Assembly: GCF_022458745.1 (NCBI RefSeq)
Contig: NZ_JAJJJF010000002.1
Span: 496,001-560,000, forward strand
Reading direction: 5' to 3'
Origin: Bacillus piscicola
GTDB lineage: Bacteria > Bacillota > Bacilli > Bacillales > Marinococcaceae
DNA length: 64,000 bases
Numbering within the stretch: the stretch's first letter is position 1; every line of letters begins with the position of its first letter. The notes under the pieces were generated by a model. The model made no database searches, was not told where the DNA came from, and saw nothing but the letters and a program-made list of their open reading frames with translations. Shown here one piece after another: positions 18,758 through 27,367 of this stretch. A program made the position numbers and the translations under genes.

Positions 18758-18857
18758 ATGCTTAAGGGTTATTGTTAGTGAAGCACGATCTTTAGTTGAC
18801 CGTTTCTGTATCAATTAGTATGTTATACTATAAAAAATAGAAAGCGGGGTTTGTTTA

Positions 18858-19397
18858 ATGGAAGAAATCTTAAAACAAATTCTAAACGAAATGCAAGGTG
18901 TCAAACTGGATTTAACAGATTTAAAAGGAGATGTAACTGGTTTAAAACAGGACGTAACTGGTTTAAAACAAGATGTAACCGGCATTAAGCAAGACATGAC
19001 CAAATTGAACCAAGACGTTACTGGCGTGAAACAAGACATGACAAATTTGAATCGGGATGTTATTGGCATTAAGCAAGATATGTCAAATTTGAATCAGGAC
19101 GTTACTGGCATGAAACAACATATGGTAAGTTTGAATCAGGACGTCGCCGGTTTAAAACAAGACATGACACATTTAAAACAGAGCCAAGGACGGATAGAAG
19201 CAAAAGTAGATAGTCTATCATCAGAACTAAGTAGCAATTTCAAGTATACAAACGATAAACTAGACGAACATCGGAAAGTTTTTGATGTCGTTTCGAATGA
19301 GTTGAATGATACGAAAGTAGATATTGAGTATTTAAGTTCCAAAACCGGCAAGCATGATATGGAACTCCATAATATAATCAACAAACTGAGAGGTTAA
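18858..19397 (+). CDS. Heptad-repeat coiled-coil protein
   Basis: A 179-residue protein made almost wholly of a long coiled coil. Residues about 22-108 are twelve consecutive heptads of the types VTGLKQD and MTNLNQD, alternating to give a 14-residue repeat; the rest is a less regular coil ending in NIINKLRG. No signal peptide or membrane segment. The start follows AAAGCGGGG. The gene lies between arrays 4 and 5 and has a shorter relative at 58125. Such proteins are frequent in Bacillaceae, with no established role. Confidence 0.85.
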   Translation: MEEILKQILNEMQGVKLDLTDLKGDVTGLKQDVTGLKQDVTGIKQDMTKLNQDVTGVKQDMTNLNRDVIGIKQDMSNLNQDVTGMKQHMVSLNQDVAGLKQDMTHLKQSQGRIEAKVDSLSSELSSNFKYTNDKLDEHRKVFDVVSNELNDTKVDIEYLSSKTGKHDMELHNIINKLRG

Positions 19398-19479
19398 ACT
19401 GGTGTTCCAGATTTTTCCCCCTTCTGCTCCCTTTTCCAGCCTTCCACACACTATAGATTCGCTGTCGTTTCGACCTCAC

Positions 19480-20120
19480 TAAACCTGTTCTCACGACATC
19501 ATAGTTCCGCTTTGATGCTATTTTTAACACACTAATGATTTCACGGCTCCGTACAAGCGACATGGGTTTCTTATTTTTTCAAAACACAGATTTCACACTT
19601 TCACACAAGGACTGTGACGTCTTTATTTACGTGTCCTCCCGATTTCACGGCTTCATTGGACTCCTATGACGCTGTTATTTTCCTTCTTCCTTGATTTCAC
19701 AACCTCATACGGACGTTATGATGTCGCTATTTTCATGTTTCTCCAATTTCATCACTTCATTGTGCGCTTATGACGTTGTTATTTTCACGATTACTCGATT
19801 TCGTGGCTTCATACAGACACGTGATGTCGCTATCTCGCCTGTACTCCATTTTCACGACGTCATCGTGCCGTTATGATGCTGTTATTTTGGCTGGACACGG
19901 TTTTCATGACTGCATAAGGCGGCTATGAGAGCTCTATTTCCACACTCCTCCATTTTCATGGCTTCATTGCGCTCTAATTACGTTGTTATTTTCACAACTA
20001 CTCGATTTCATGGTTTCATTTAAGCGCTGTGGTACCGCTATTTTCATGTTTCTCCATTTTCACGACGTCATAGAACCGCTCTGATGTTGTTATTTTTGAA
20101 CGGCACGGATGTCAGCCCTT
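19480..20120 (+). repeat. 52-bp tandem array 5
   Basis: About 12 units lie between the ends of a plus-strand and a minus-strand gene. Clear units include TTTCACGGCTTCATTGGAC, TTTCACAACCTCATACGGACG, TTTCATCACTTCATTGTGCG and TTTCACGACGTCATCGTGCC, with tails of types A, B, C and D in the usual order. The left end (19430-19560) is degenerate. Confidence 0.88.
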
Positions 20121-20149
20121 GATCGTTTCTCAACAGTTTATGTCGTACT

Positions 20150-21103
20150 TTAAAACCAACCTTTTTTCTTGAACCAGAGATACATAGAGACGGCAAGGAT
20201 TCCCATGATGGCAAGTGTTCCGAAGTAGCCATATTTCCATGTCAGCTCCGGCATATAGGCAAAATTCATTCCATAAATACCGGCAATAAAGGTTAACGGG
20301 ACGAATATGGAGGTGATCATTGTCAAGAATTTCATTACATTATTCGTTTGATTTGCGCTTAATGAAAGATAGCTGTCCCTGATGTCCGCCGTGATTTCTC
20401 GATTGGACATGACCATTTCCGATAGTTTAAGGAGGTGATCGTGGATATCCGAAAAATATTCCTTTCTTTGCCTGACCCCGTTCTGATGCTGCGAATTCAA
20501 CATGCGATAAAGCAGATCCCGCATCGGATTAATGGTATGTCTTAAATTCAGCAGCATATGGCGGATGTCAAATAATTCATTCATTAAGTCATCCATTTTC
20601 AAGTTTTGTGTGTTGTCCTCAAGATGGTCTAATTTATCTTCCATCTCATAGATTAAAGGAAAATAGTTGTCTACAATTTTATCTAGAACTTGGTGAAACA
20701 AATCATAGGGATCCCAGTTTTCCGACTCTTTCAGCTCCAGTAATCTTTCCCGAACCTGATAAATTTCCTTGGAAGGTTCCCGGTGAAAGGTCACAATAAA
20801 GGTTGGTCCGACAAAGAAATCAAGTTCTTTTTTATATATTTCTTTATCTTCTTCGGCCACGCTGTGTGTGACATAAAATGTATAATCATTATAATAATCC
20901 AGTTTCGGGCGCTGCAACCGCTGGACACAGTCCTCGATCGCGAGCGGATGAAAGTGGAATACGGTTCGCAGATAGTCAATTTCTGTCTCTGTAGGTTGAT
21001 CAAAGTCCGCCCACAACCATCTATAATTCGGGAAATGTATATCCGTTATCGGAATATCCTTTTCCAGGACCCCTTGATTGGTTATCCCGTATACCTGAAT
21101 CAA
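20150..21103 (-). CDS. corA: CorA-type magnesium/divalent cation transporter
   Basis: CorA homopentameric channel subunit, 317 residues. The large acidic, helical cytosolic domain (1-255) is followed by two transmembrane helices, with the diagnostic YGMNFAYMPEL loop between them (GMN selectivity motif) and a basic C-terminus. The start is a TTG with AAAGGGG nine bases upstream. Monocistronic; its 3' side faces array 5. Confidence 0.95.
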   Translation of the reverse strand: MIQVYGITNQGVLEKDIPITDIHFPNYRWLWADFDQPTETEIDYLRTVFHFHPLAIEDCVQRLQRPKLDYYNDYTFYVTHSVAEEDKEIYKKELDFFVGPTFIVTFHREPSKEIYQVRERLLELKESENWDPYDLFHQVLDKIVDNYFPLIYEMEDKLDHLEDNTQNLKMDDLMNELFDIRHMLLNLRHTINPMRDLLYRMLNSQHQNGVRQRKEYFSDIHDHLLKLSEMVMSNREITADIRDSYLSLSANQTNNVMKFLTMITSIFVPLTFIAGIYGMNFAYMPELTWKYGYFGTLAIMGILAVSMYLWFKKKGWF

Positions 21104-21192
21104 TGTGTGAAACCCCTTTCGCCAGTCATAAAGTTGTGCGTGTTGGTGGATTATATTATTCCAGCAAAGTGGTCGGACCTATGTTTTTTTCG

Positions 21193-22398
21193 TTACCTGC
21201 CGCAGCACTTTTTATATTTTTTCCCGCTGCCGCACGGACACGGCTCGTTTCTGCCAACTTTCGCCGGGCTCGTTGCCTGATTATTTTTGGAGTCTGGCAA
21301 TGGCTGTAAGTGCTTTTTCTCATACTCATGCAACTCGCTTGACGTATGTCCTTTCAGAAACCATTCTCTTGTGTTGTTCATTAACTGCATCAGCTTTTCC
21401 ATTAAAGCTTGGACACTCTGCATGTCGTTAAATTCCAGGGTCTCTCCCAAGTACCGGATGACATCATTCGGTGAATGACCAATTTTGGTTGCATGGACAA
21501 CTTCCTCTGCTATATGGCCCACTTCCTCTTTCGTTATGGTAAAGTTTTGGGAAAGGAAGCGGACAAATTGGACGTAACTTTCATTTCTGTCGACAAATCC
21601 CGGTACTCCGGCCTTTAGCAGTTGCTGCTTTGTAAATGGATAATAAGGCGTCTCTTCCCTCATTTTATGTTCCCGTTTCACCCTGTCTGGATCGACAACT
21701 TGCAGATCCGAGAAAGAACCACCATCTATTTGGATTTGTTCCCGGTAATCGTTAGCTTGATACATAACAGAGATATATTCCCTCACATCTACGGTTCTTT
21801 TTGTATATGCTTCAAGCATATCCTCTAATTGGGTAAGGCTCAGTGTTCCGTAATAATACAAAAGGCCGCCGGTCAGCTTAATCCACTCTGTATTTCTATT
21901 TATTGCCGCCCTTACTGTTAGGTTGTTTTTCAAAGCTCTGATTGGTTCAATAAGGTCTTCTGGAACGGCCAATACCATTTTTCCTTCATTCATCCCACTG
22001 TAAATCAAACCAGTAGAACGAAAATAATCAAGCTGTTCATCATCAACGCTTTGTTCAGGTATCGCCAACTTCCCCTCTTTTCCAGCGATCTTCATCAGAA
22101 AGTTAAAACGCTCGTCATCCCAATATTGACAGATATGCTCGAGCATCGGCGGAATACTTTCCTCCAGCACCGCAATTAACTCAGCCTTTTTCAAACTGCT
22201 GGCGTTTTTAATATGTAAACCTTTTCGTATGACGCTCAATTCATCTTTTGTGTAACGACTTAACCCCTCGTGCAAAGTCAACGGCATACGGATTTCTCGC
22301 CAATATTTTTTATAACGCTTTTCTTCCTGTTTTTTCCTCATGTCTTTTAGCTCTTCTAAAAGAAGATTCATGTCTTCCTCATTCATTCTCCCACTCAT
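21193..22398 (-). CDS. SEC-C motif protein of unknown function
   Basis: Cytosolic acidic/helical protein of 401 residues with a C-terminal SEC-C zinc motif (NEPCPCGSGKKYKKCCGR), as found at the end of SecA and in YecA-type proteins. The first 360 residues are helical, with Rho-N/SAP-like segments (LSRYTKDELSVIRKGLHI). The start at 22398 follows GGGGAGG. The SEC-C tail suggests binding to ribosome or SecB-like partners, by analogy only. Confidence 0.85.
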   Translation of the reverse strand: MSGRMNEEDMNLLLEELKDMRKKQEEKRYKKYWREIRMPLTLHEGLSRYTKDELSVIRKGLHIKNASSLKKAELIAVLEESIPPMLEHICQYWDDERFNFLMKIAGKEGKLAIPEQSVDDEQLDYFRSTGLIYSGMNEGKMVLAVPEDLIEPIRALKNNLTVRAAINRNTEWIKLTGGLLYYYGTLSLTQLEDMLEAYTKRTVDVREYISVMYQANDYREQIQIDGGSFSDLQVVDPDRVKREHKMREETPYYPFTKQQLLKAGVPGFVDRNESYVQFVRFLSQNFTITKEEVGHIAEEVVHATKIGHSPNDVIRYLGETLEFNDMQSVQALMEKLMQLMNNTREWFLKGHTSSELHEYEKKHLQPLPDSKNNQATSPAKVGRNEPCPCGSGKKYKKCCGR

Positions 22399-22509
22399 TC
22401 TGCGACCTCCCCGATCCGTTCCATACTTTTATTCTATTTTAAATGACTTATGTGGTAAAAAAAAGACAGTACCGTTAGAAGCGTGAAAAAATGATAGTAC
22501 GTACAAGAA

Positions 22510-23225
22510 AAAAAGTGCTGTGAGGTCGTTATTCGCAGAGTCTTCCCATTTCATGACTCCATTGCACTCGTATTACGTCGTTATTTTCACACTCGCTCCA
22601 TTTCATACCTTCATTCAAACGCTATGGGGTCTCTATTTCCATGTTCCTCCATTTTCATGCCTTCATTGTACTCCTATGACGTCGTTATTTTCACCATTAC
22701 TCGATTTCCCGGCTTCATACGCGTGCTATGACGTCGCTATCTCGCCTGTACTTCATTTTCACGACGTCATCGTGCTGCTATGATGCTGTTGTTTTTGCAA
22801 AACACGCTTTTCATAGCTTCATACAAGGGCTATGAAGCCTCTATTTTCATGTTCCTTCATTTTCATGGCTTCGTTGCGCGCTTATGACGTCGTTATTTTG
22901 ACTCTTGCTCGATTTCACTACTTCTTACTATTGCCATGATGTTGCTATTTTCACCATTACTCGTTTTCACTGCTTCATACGACCGCTATGACGTCTCTAT
23001 TGCCATGTTCCTGCAGTTTTATGACCTCATTGCGCTCGTATGACGTTGTTATCTTCACTCTTACTCGACTTCATTACTTCATACGTGTGCTATGACGTCG
23101 CTATCTCGCCCGTACTCCATTTTCACGACGTCATAGAGCCGCTATGATGCTGTTATTTTGACACACCACAGATTTCATGGCTTCATGCAGTAGTTATGAT
23201 GCTTTCATCTCGTCAACATCTCCCT
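22510..23225 (+). repeat. 52-bp tandem array 6, twelve indel-free units
   Basis: The longest array. From 22549 to 23172 there are exactly 12 units of 52 bp with no net length change (22549 + 12 x 52 = 23173, where a thirteenth unit starts). Subtypes are A, D, A, B, C, D, A, A/B hybrid, D, A, B, C. Every unit keeps CAT...(T)ATGA..T in the dyad part, while about half of the remaining bases vary. It separates the SEC-C gene from flotillin. Confidence 0.93.
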
Positions 23226-23283
23226 TTTCGCAACATCATCGCCGCCGGCTGTCGGGACTGGAGCCCTGTCAGCAGAAACAAAA

Positions 23284-23312
23284 GCAGACGCCTGTTTTAG
23301 CGTCTGCTCAAG
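23284..23312 (-). terminator. Terminator of the flotillin gene
   Basis: GCAGACGC pairs perfectly with GCGTCTGC around an eight-base loop; on the minus strand it is followed by TTTTGTTT. It lies just after the flotillin stop. Confidence 0.85.
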
Positions 23313-23316
23313 CTGA

Positions 23317-24831
23317 TTACTCTGCTTTTTCATCTGTGTGGTTGTTGTCCGTATGCCCTTCAGCTTCTTCTAACTCTCCGGTCTCTTGTTTCTCTTCTTT
23401 ATCACCGTCTTCTTGTGCCGCTGCAGTCTCGTATCCTTGCTCATGCGCACCGTTTGAAACCTGTCCCCGGGACACATAGCTTTCGAGCATCGCCTTTAAG
23501 TCCATGCCGGTTGCTTCTTTCAAGGATTCTTGAATGCCAAGCATCGTGGAAGTGACATTATTCGATACTTTTGCTGCTCCTCCTTGGGATTGGCTTCCTC
23601 CCATGTCGATGACTTTCATCTCTTTAATTTGCGAAATCGGGGCTGATACTTTCTCTGCGTAGTCTGGCAGTACATTTAAGAGCATTTCCACGATGGCTGC
23701 TTCTCCGTATTGCTCCATTGCTTTGGCCATGCGTTCTTTCGCTTCGGCATCAGCAACACCGCGCTGGCGGATGACTTCTGCTTCGGATTCCCCTTTGATT
23801 CTCTCTCTGTCTGCTTCAGCCTGCGCCCTTTTCGTTGTTTCATAGGCCTCGGCATCAGCGATCGAACGACGGCGCTTGTTCTCCTCTTCTTCTAGTTCAA
23901 CGGCGCGCTGTTTTTCTATGTACTGGATTTTCAGTTCTTCTTCTTTTACTTGCTGGGCTAATCGCTGCTTTTCAAGCTCACCTGCCTGAGACGCCTGCGC
24001 TTCTGCCCGGTTGGTCTCCTTCTTGAATTCGGCTTCCTTAATGTCCTTATCTTTTTTCGATTCCGCAATCGTAGTTAAACGGCGATTTTCTTCGTCTTGC
24101 GCTTCCTGGTCGTTTTTCGCATGGTACATACGTGTTTCTTTCTCCGCATCAGATTCAGCCATGTCGGCCTTTTTTTGCACCTCGGCAATATGAGGACGCC
24201 CGAGCGCATCAATATAGCCATTTTCTTTATCTACATCCTCTACATCGTTCAACGCAAACGATGTAATTTCAAAACCCATGCCTTTCAAATCTGCTTCGGC
24301 AATCTTCTTCACTTGGCTGTTAACCTCTTTAAAATCATTATAGATTTTCTCAATCGGAAGCGAAGCAATAATCGAGCGCAAATGACCATTTAACACATCA
24401 TTCAATTCAGCTTCTCGCTCATTCTGTTTCTTCCCTAAAAATTTCTCAGCAAAATTAGCCATGATCTCTAATTCACTTCCAATGCTGATAACAGCCGTAC
24501 TTTCAACGCTAACAGGAATACCTTCTTTCGTGTATGCCTTTTCCGAATTAACCTGCAACTGGAAAGATGTTAAATCAATCGGAGTCGCGGTTTGAAACAT
24601 ACGAAGACGATAACCACCGCCGCGGATAATCTTTACCGAGCGCCCATTATTATCCTCGAAGATATTTTTTTCTTTCTCGGGATCTCCTAAGTTCGGGCCC
24701 GTCACAATCAACGCTTCATTGGAACTCGCTGTCTTATACCGGATCCGAAAGATGAAAAAGACCACCGCTCCTGCCACTATGGCCAGGAACAATAAAATGG
24801 CCAATATAAGCATAATCAAACCTTGAGTCAT
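23317..24831 (-). CDS. floT: Flotillin-like membrane-microdomain scaffold
   Basis: SPFH/flotillin protein of 504 residues (B. subtilis FloT is about 509). An N-terminal transmembrane helix (residues 5-28) is followed by the SPFH domain (about 35-200) with ALNDVEDV, a long Glu/Ala/Arg-rich coiled coil (about 200-380) and a variable acidic tail rich in E/D. AGAGGG precedes the ATG. In B. subtilis an NfeD partner gene (yuaF) is adjacent; none is present here. Confidence 0.93.
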   Translation of the reverse strand: MTQGLIMLILAILLFLAIVAGAVVFFIFRIRYKTASSNEALIVTGPNLGDPEKEKNIFEDNNGRSVKIIRGGGYRLRMFQTATPIDLTSFQLQVNSEKAYTKEGIPVSVESTAVISIGSELEIMANFAEKFLGKKQNEREAELNDVLNGHLRSIIASLPIEKIYNDFKEVNSQVKKIAEADLKGMGFEITSFALNDVEDVDKENGYIDALGRPHIAEVQKKADMAESDAEKETRMYHAKNDQEAQDEENRRLTTIAESKKDKDIKEAEFKKETNRAEAQASQAGELEKQRLAQQVKEEELKIQYIEKQRAVELEEEENKRRRSIADAEAYETTKRAQAEADRERIKGESEAEVIRQRGVADAEAKERMAKAMEQYGEAAIVEMLLNVLPDYAEKVSAPISQIKEMKVIDMGGSQSQGGAAKVSNNVTSTMLGIQESLKEATGMDLKAMLESYVSRGQVSNGAHEQGYETAAAQEDGDKEEKQETGELEEAEGHTDNNHTDEKAE

Positions 24832-24956
24832 GCTTCCCTCTCCCCTTTCAATTCTGATTCCCCTCCCATTCTCAAGTAAATATAAGTGCCTGTAAAGGGG
24901 AGTCTGTATTTCCAGGAAGGAACACCGGCCACATTTCTATACACAACACCGTGCCG

Positions 24957-25700
24957 TTAGCTATTATTTATTGAAAGTAAAAATTGGTAAATATCTTCAT
25001 ACACCCTCTCCCGCTCTTCCCCGAGCGTAATAATGTGGCCTGATTTTTCATACCAGTTCAGCTGTTTTTCTTCCGTTTGCACTTCTTCAAAAATCCGTTT
25101 CGCACTGTCCACGTAAAGAGGGTCATCGAGTAAGCCCTGGATCACAAAGACTGGCGCTGTGATCGTGCCCAACTTCTCGCTTACCTCTTCAATAACTTCT
25201 CGTAATGCCGGAAGAAAAGGCATCGGCTGTTGCTCGAGCTTTTTCAGCTCACTCTGTATTTTCCCTACTTCCATTCCCCCCATTTTTTTATGAGCCCGAG
25301 CGTAGTCGATGACCCGTTTACGCAAGTCGTCTGCTGTTTTCCCTTCCGTGGGAGCGGACATCGTGACGACCCCTTTCACCGGTAATTCTGCGCCCACCTT
25401 CAACGCAAATACGCCGCCTAACGAAATACCTGCCACTGCAATGTCCTCGAATCCTTCTTCTTTTAGAAAGTGATAACCTGCTACTGCATCTTGCCACCAC
25501 TCATCCGGACCGGTTTCCAACAATCTCTGCGGATCTGTGCCGTGACCCTTATACAAAGGGGCGTGGCAGGTGAATCCGCGCTTCTCTAAGAACCTTCCGA
25601 GCATCCTCACATCTGCCGTACTACCAGTAAACCCGTGCAACAGAAGAACCGCCCGATCTCCACCTTTGTATGTAAATGACTTCGGCGCCACTATTTTCAT
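24957..25700 (-). CDS. Carboxylesterase, Est30 type
   Basis: Cytosolic alpha/beta-hydrolase of 247 residues, like Geobacillus Est30 and monoacylglycerol-lipase-type esterases. The oxyanion loop is LLLHGFTGS, the nucleophile Ser93 is in GISLGG, the acid lies in GLLDDPLYVDSA and the His in KSGHIITLG. GAGGAGAG precedes the ATG. Upstream of flotillin in the same direction, with 125 bases between, so it may be a separate unit. Confidence 0.93.
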   Translation of the reverse strand: MKIVAPKSFTYKGGDRAVLLLHGFTGSTADVRMLGRFLEKRGFTCHAPLYKGHGTDPQRLLETGPDEWWQDAVAGYHFLKEEGFEDIAVAGISLGGVFALKVGAELPVKGVVTMSAPTEGKTADDLRKRVIDYARAHKKMGGMEVGKIQSELKKLEQQPMPFLPALREVIEEVSEKLGTITAPVFVIQGLLDDPLYVDSAKRIFEEVQTEEKQLNWYEKSGHIITLGEERERVYEDIYQFLLSINNS

Positions 25701-25891
25701 TTTTCTTCTCTCCTCGTGTAGTTGATTTACTTTATCTTAACATCTCACCACCTTTTTTTTACCAACGCACTGCCTTAATCGAAACCGTATGAAGACGTAC
25801 AAACAACCCTTAATCCTTCTTGCGCCCACAGAAATGTAAGTACCAGTGTAATAGGCTGACATTTTTTTATAAATTAATTTAGATTGTACAC

Positions 25892-25919
25892 TTGACATTT
25901 TACCAAGTAATCCTATAAG
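25892..25919 (+). promoter_or_regulatory. Sigma-A promoter of the SAM-riboswitch transcript
   Basis: TTGACA at 25892-25897, a 16-base spacer and TATAAG at 25914-25919, about 30 bases before the riboswitch. The segment ACCAAGTAAT..TATAAGA recurs just after the terminator at 26105-26123. Confidence 0.7.
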
Positions 25920-25949
25920 ATATAAAGTAATCAATTTAATAAACAAATT

Positions 25950-26056
25950 CTTATCAAGAGTCGGGGGAGGAACTGGTCCGGTGATCCCGCAGCAACCGTT
26001 GCTTGAAACACAGCAAAAAGGTGCTAATTCCAGCAAGCATTCGCTTGAGAGATGAG
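25950..26056 (+). ncRNA. SAM-I (S-box) riboswitch
   Basis: The class I SAM riboswitch core is plain: CTTATCAAGAG at the 5' end, GGAGGAACTGGTCC, GATCCCGCAGCAACC, AAAAGGTGCTAATTCC and GAGAGATGAG. P1 forms from CTTATC (25950-25955) and GATGAG. The 3' strand of P1 can instead pair with CTCATC in the terminator loop (26077-26082), which explains the switch: SAM binding favours the terminator. It would allow expression of the downstream genes when methionine/SAM is short. Confidence 0.95.
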
Positions 26057-26070
26057 TAGCGTGTACAAAA

Positions 26071-26096
26071 AACCTTCTCATCGGAAGGTTTTTTTT
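26071..26096 (+). terminator. Riboswitch-controlled terminator
   Basis: AACCTTC pairs with GAAGGTT around TCATCG, followed by eight T residues. The loop and 5' arm overlap the antiterminator pairing with the 3' side of riboswitch P1. Confidence 0.9.
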
Positions 26097-26292
26097 GTTT
26101 ATTAAACCAAGTAATTTTATAAGACAAATTAAAATTTATTTATTTAAGGAGGTTGATCAATAAATTTAGCATACTAAGGATATCTAATTATGTAAGACGA
26201 ATCAATTTCATAAGTACTTAATTTAACAATAAAAACGAACAAATTTGTAAATAAATGATATATCATTCGTTTCTGTTCTCGGGATTTCTATT
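26097..26292 (+). other. Leader between riboswitch and the dispersed element
   Basis: AT-rich leader. It contains a strong unused-looking site (TTTAAGGAGGTTGATCA, about 26145-26160) followed only by ATAAATTTAGC and a stop, which looks like the remnant of a first gene or leader peptide. ACCAAGTAATTTTATAAGA at 26105 repeats part of the promoter. Confidence 0.4.
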
Positions 26293-26552
26293 GTTGATTG
26301 CAACGGAAGGCGGCGACTCCAGCGGGAATAGCATGTGTCTTAAGACTTCGCAATGAGCGTATCTGGTAAGGAAACAACCTAAGTTCGCTAGCGTCTATCG
26401 CAACGGTTGCATGACCTACATCCTGCAGGCCCGAGGGCACAAGCCATGCCCGCGGCAAAGAAGACACAGTGAGAGCAAGCGTAAGCGCAGCCTCGAATTG
26501 ATGTCGCACTTGTGCCTGTGGGTGAAGGCGTCCGCCTGCAGTGGAAATCAAC
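26293..26552 (-). repeat. Dispersed MITE-like element, 260-bp copy between riboswitch and operon
   Basis: Reverse-orientation copy: on the plus strand it begins GTTGATTGCAACGGAAGGCGGCGAC and ends GTCCGCCTGCAGTGG then AAATCAAC. Outer ends match the 13355 and 59570 copies, while the middle (about 26340-26510) is different sequence, again rich in short inverted repeats. It sits between the SAM riboswitch and the first gene of the operon, so the leader RNA includes it. Confidence 0.85.
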
Positions 26553-26654
26553 TTTTGAACGCTATTTCTAAATTGTACGTTTTTTAATCACTACATTTGA
26601 ATTATGAAATTGACTCAGACAACTAAAATTAAAAAATTAAAAGGAGAGATTACA

Positions 26655-27317
26655 TTGGCACAAACAGATAACTTATACAAAAAATCATATTTTAACCGGA
26701 TCTTTGAATTAAAGGAGTACGCTCCTGATGCTTTTCAATCATTTTTTGACTTTAATGATAAGGCTTTGGCGGATGGAGTTTTGTCTGTAAAACTGAAGGA
26801 ACTGATTGCCATTGCCGTGGCTCATATTACCGGATGCCCTTACTGCATTGATTTACATGTGGGAAACGCGAAGAAAAATGATGCCGATAAAGAGGAAGTG
26901 GCAGAAGCTATCTTCGTGGCAACGGCATTAAAGGCTGGCTCAGCCGCTGCTCATGGTGTGAATGCGTTGAATGCATTTGATGGCAACAGCGAGGATGAGC
27001 TTTATAAAGCCTCTTATTTTAATAGATTGGAAGAATTCGCTGACCTCGATGGAGAGACATTTAAGGCATTTGCTTCTTTTGATCAAACAGCAACAAAAGC
27101 TGGGAAGTTGACAGAAAAGGAGAAAGAGTTAATCGCGGTAGCCTCCGCACATACGACTGGATGTGCCTATTGCATTCACTTACATACCAAAAATGCTAAA
27201 AAAACGGGAGCTACTTTAGAAGAACTAGCAGAAGCCGTCTTCGTAGCTGTCGCGTTAAAAGCAGGTTCAGCTATTGCGCATAGTGTGAACGCATTAAATG
27301 CGTATGACGAGTCCTGA
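26655..27317 (+). CDS. Carboxymuconolactone-decarboxylase-family protein, two tandem AhpD-like domains
   Basis: A 220-residue protein formed by an internal duplication. Each half has the SYFNRI/L..F start, a KLKELIAIA or EKEKELIAVA helix and an AhpD-type CxxC: TGCPYC (Cys61/Cys64) and TGCAYC (Cys170/Cys173), each followed by a conserved H. AhpD-like proteins use this pair for peroxide or disulfide chemistry. AAAGGAGAG points to a TTG start at 26655 (MAQTDNLY); an ATG at 26604 lacks a site. First gene behind the SAM riboswitch, so a role with the flavin monooxygenase downstream is likely. Confidence 0.88.
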   Translation: MAQTDNLYKKSYFNRIFELKEYAPDAFQSFFDFNDKALADGVLSVKLKELIAIAVAHITGCPYCIDLHVGNAKKNDADKEEVAEAIFVATALKAGSAAAHGVNALNAFDGNSEDELYKASYFNRLEEFADLDGETFKAFASFDQTATKAGKLTEKEKELIAVASAHTTGCAYCIHLHTKNAKKTGATLEELAEAVFVAVALKAGSAIAHSVNALNAYDES

Positions 27318-27367
27318 GTTATACGTCAGCACCGTTACGAAACAACATGGAAAAGAGGGTCCTGAGC

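Noticed and set aside
22549-23172. 52-bp arrays as CRISPR
   Set aside because: The variable parts fall into a few recurring subtypes, there are no unique spacers and no cas genes are in the window.
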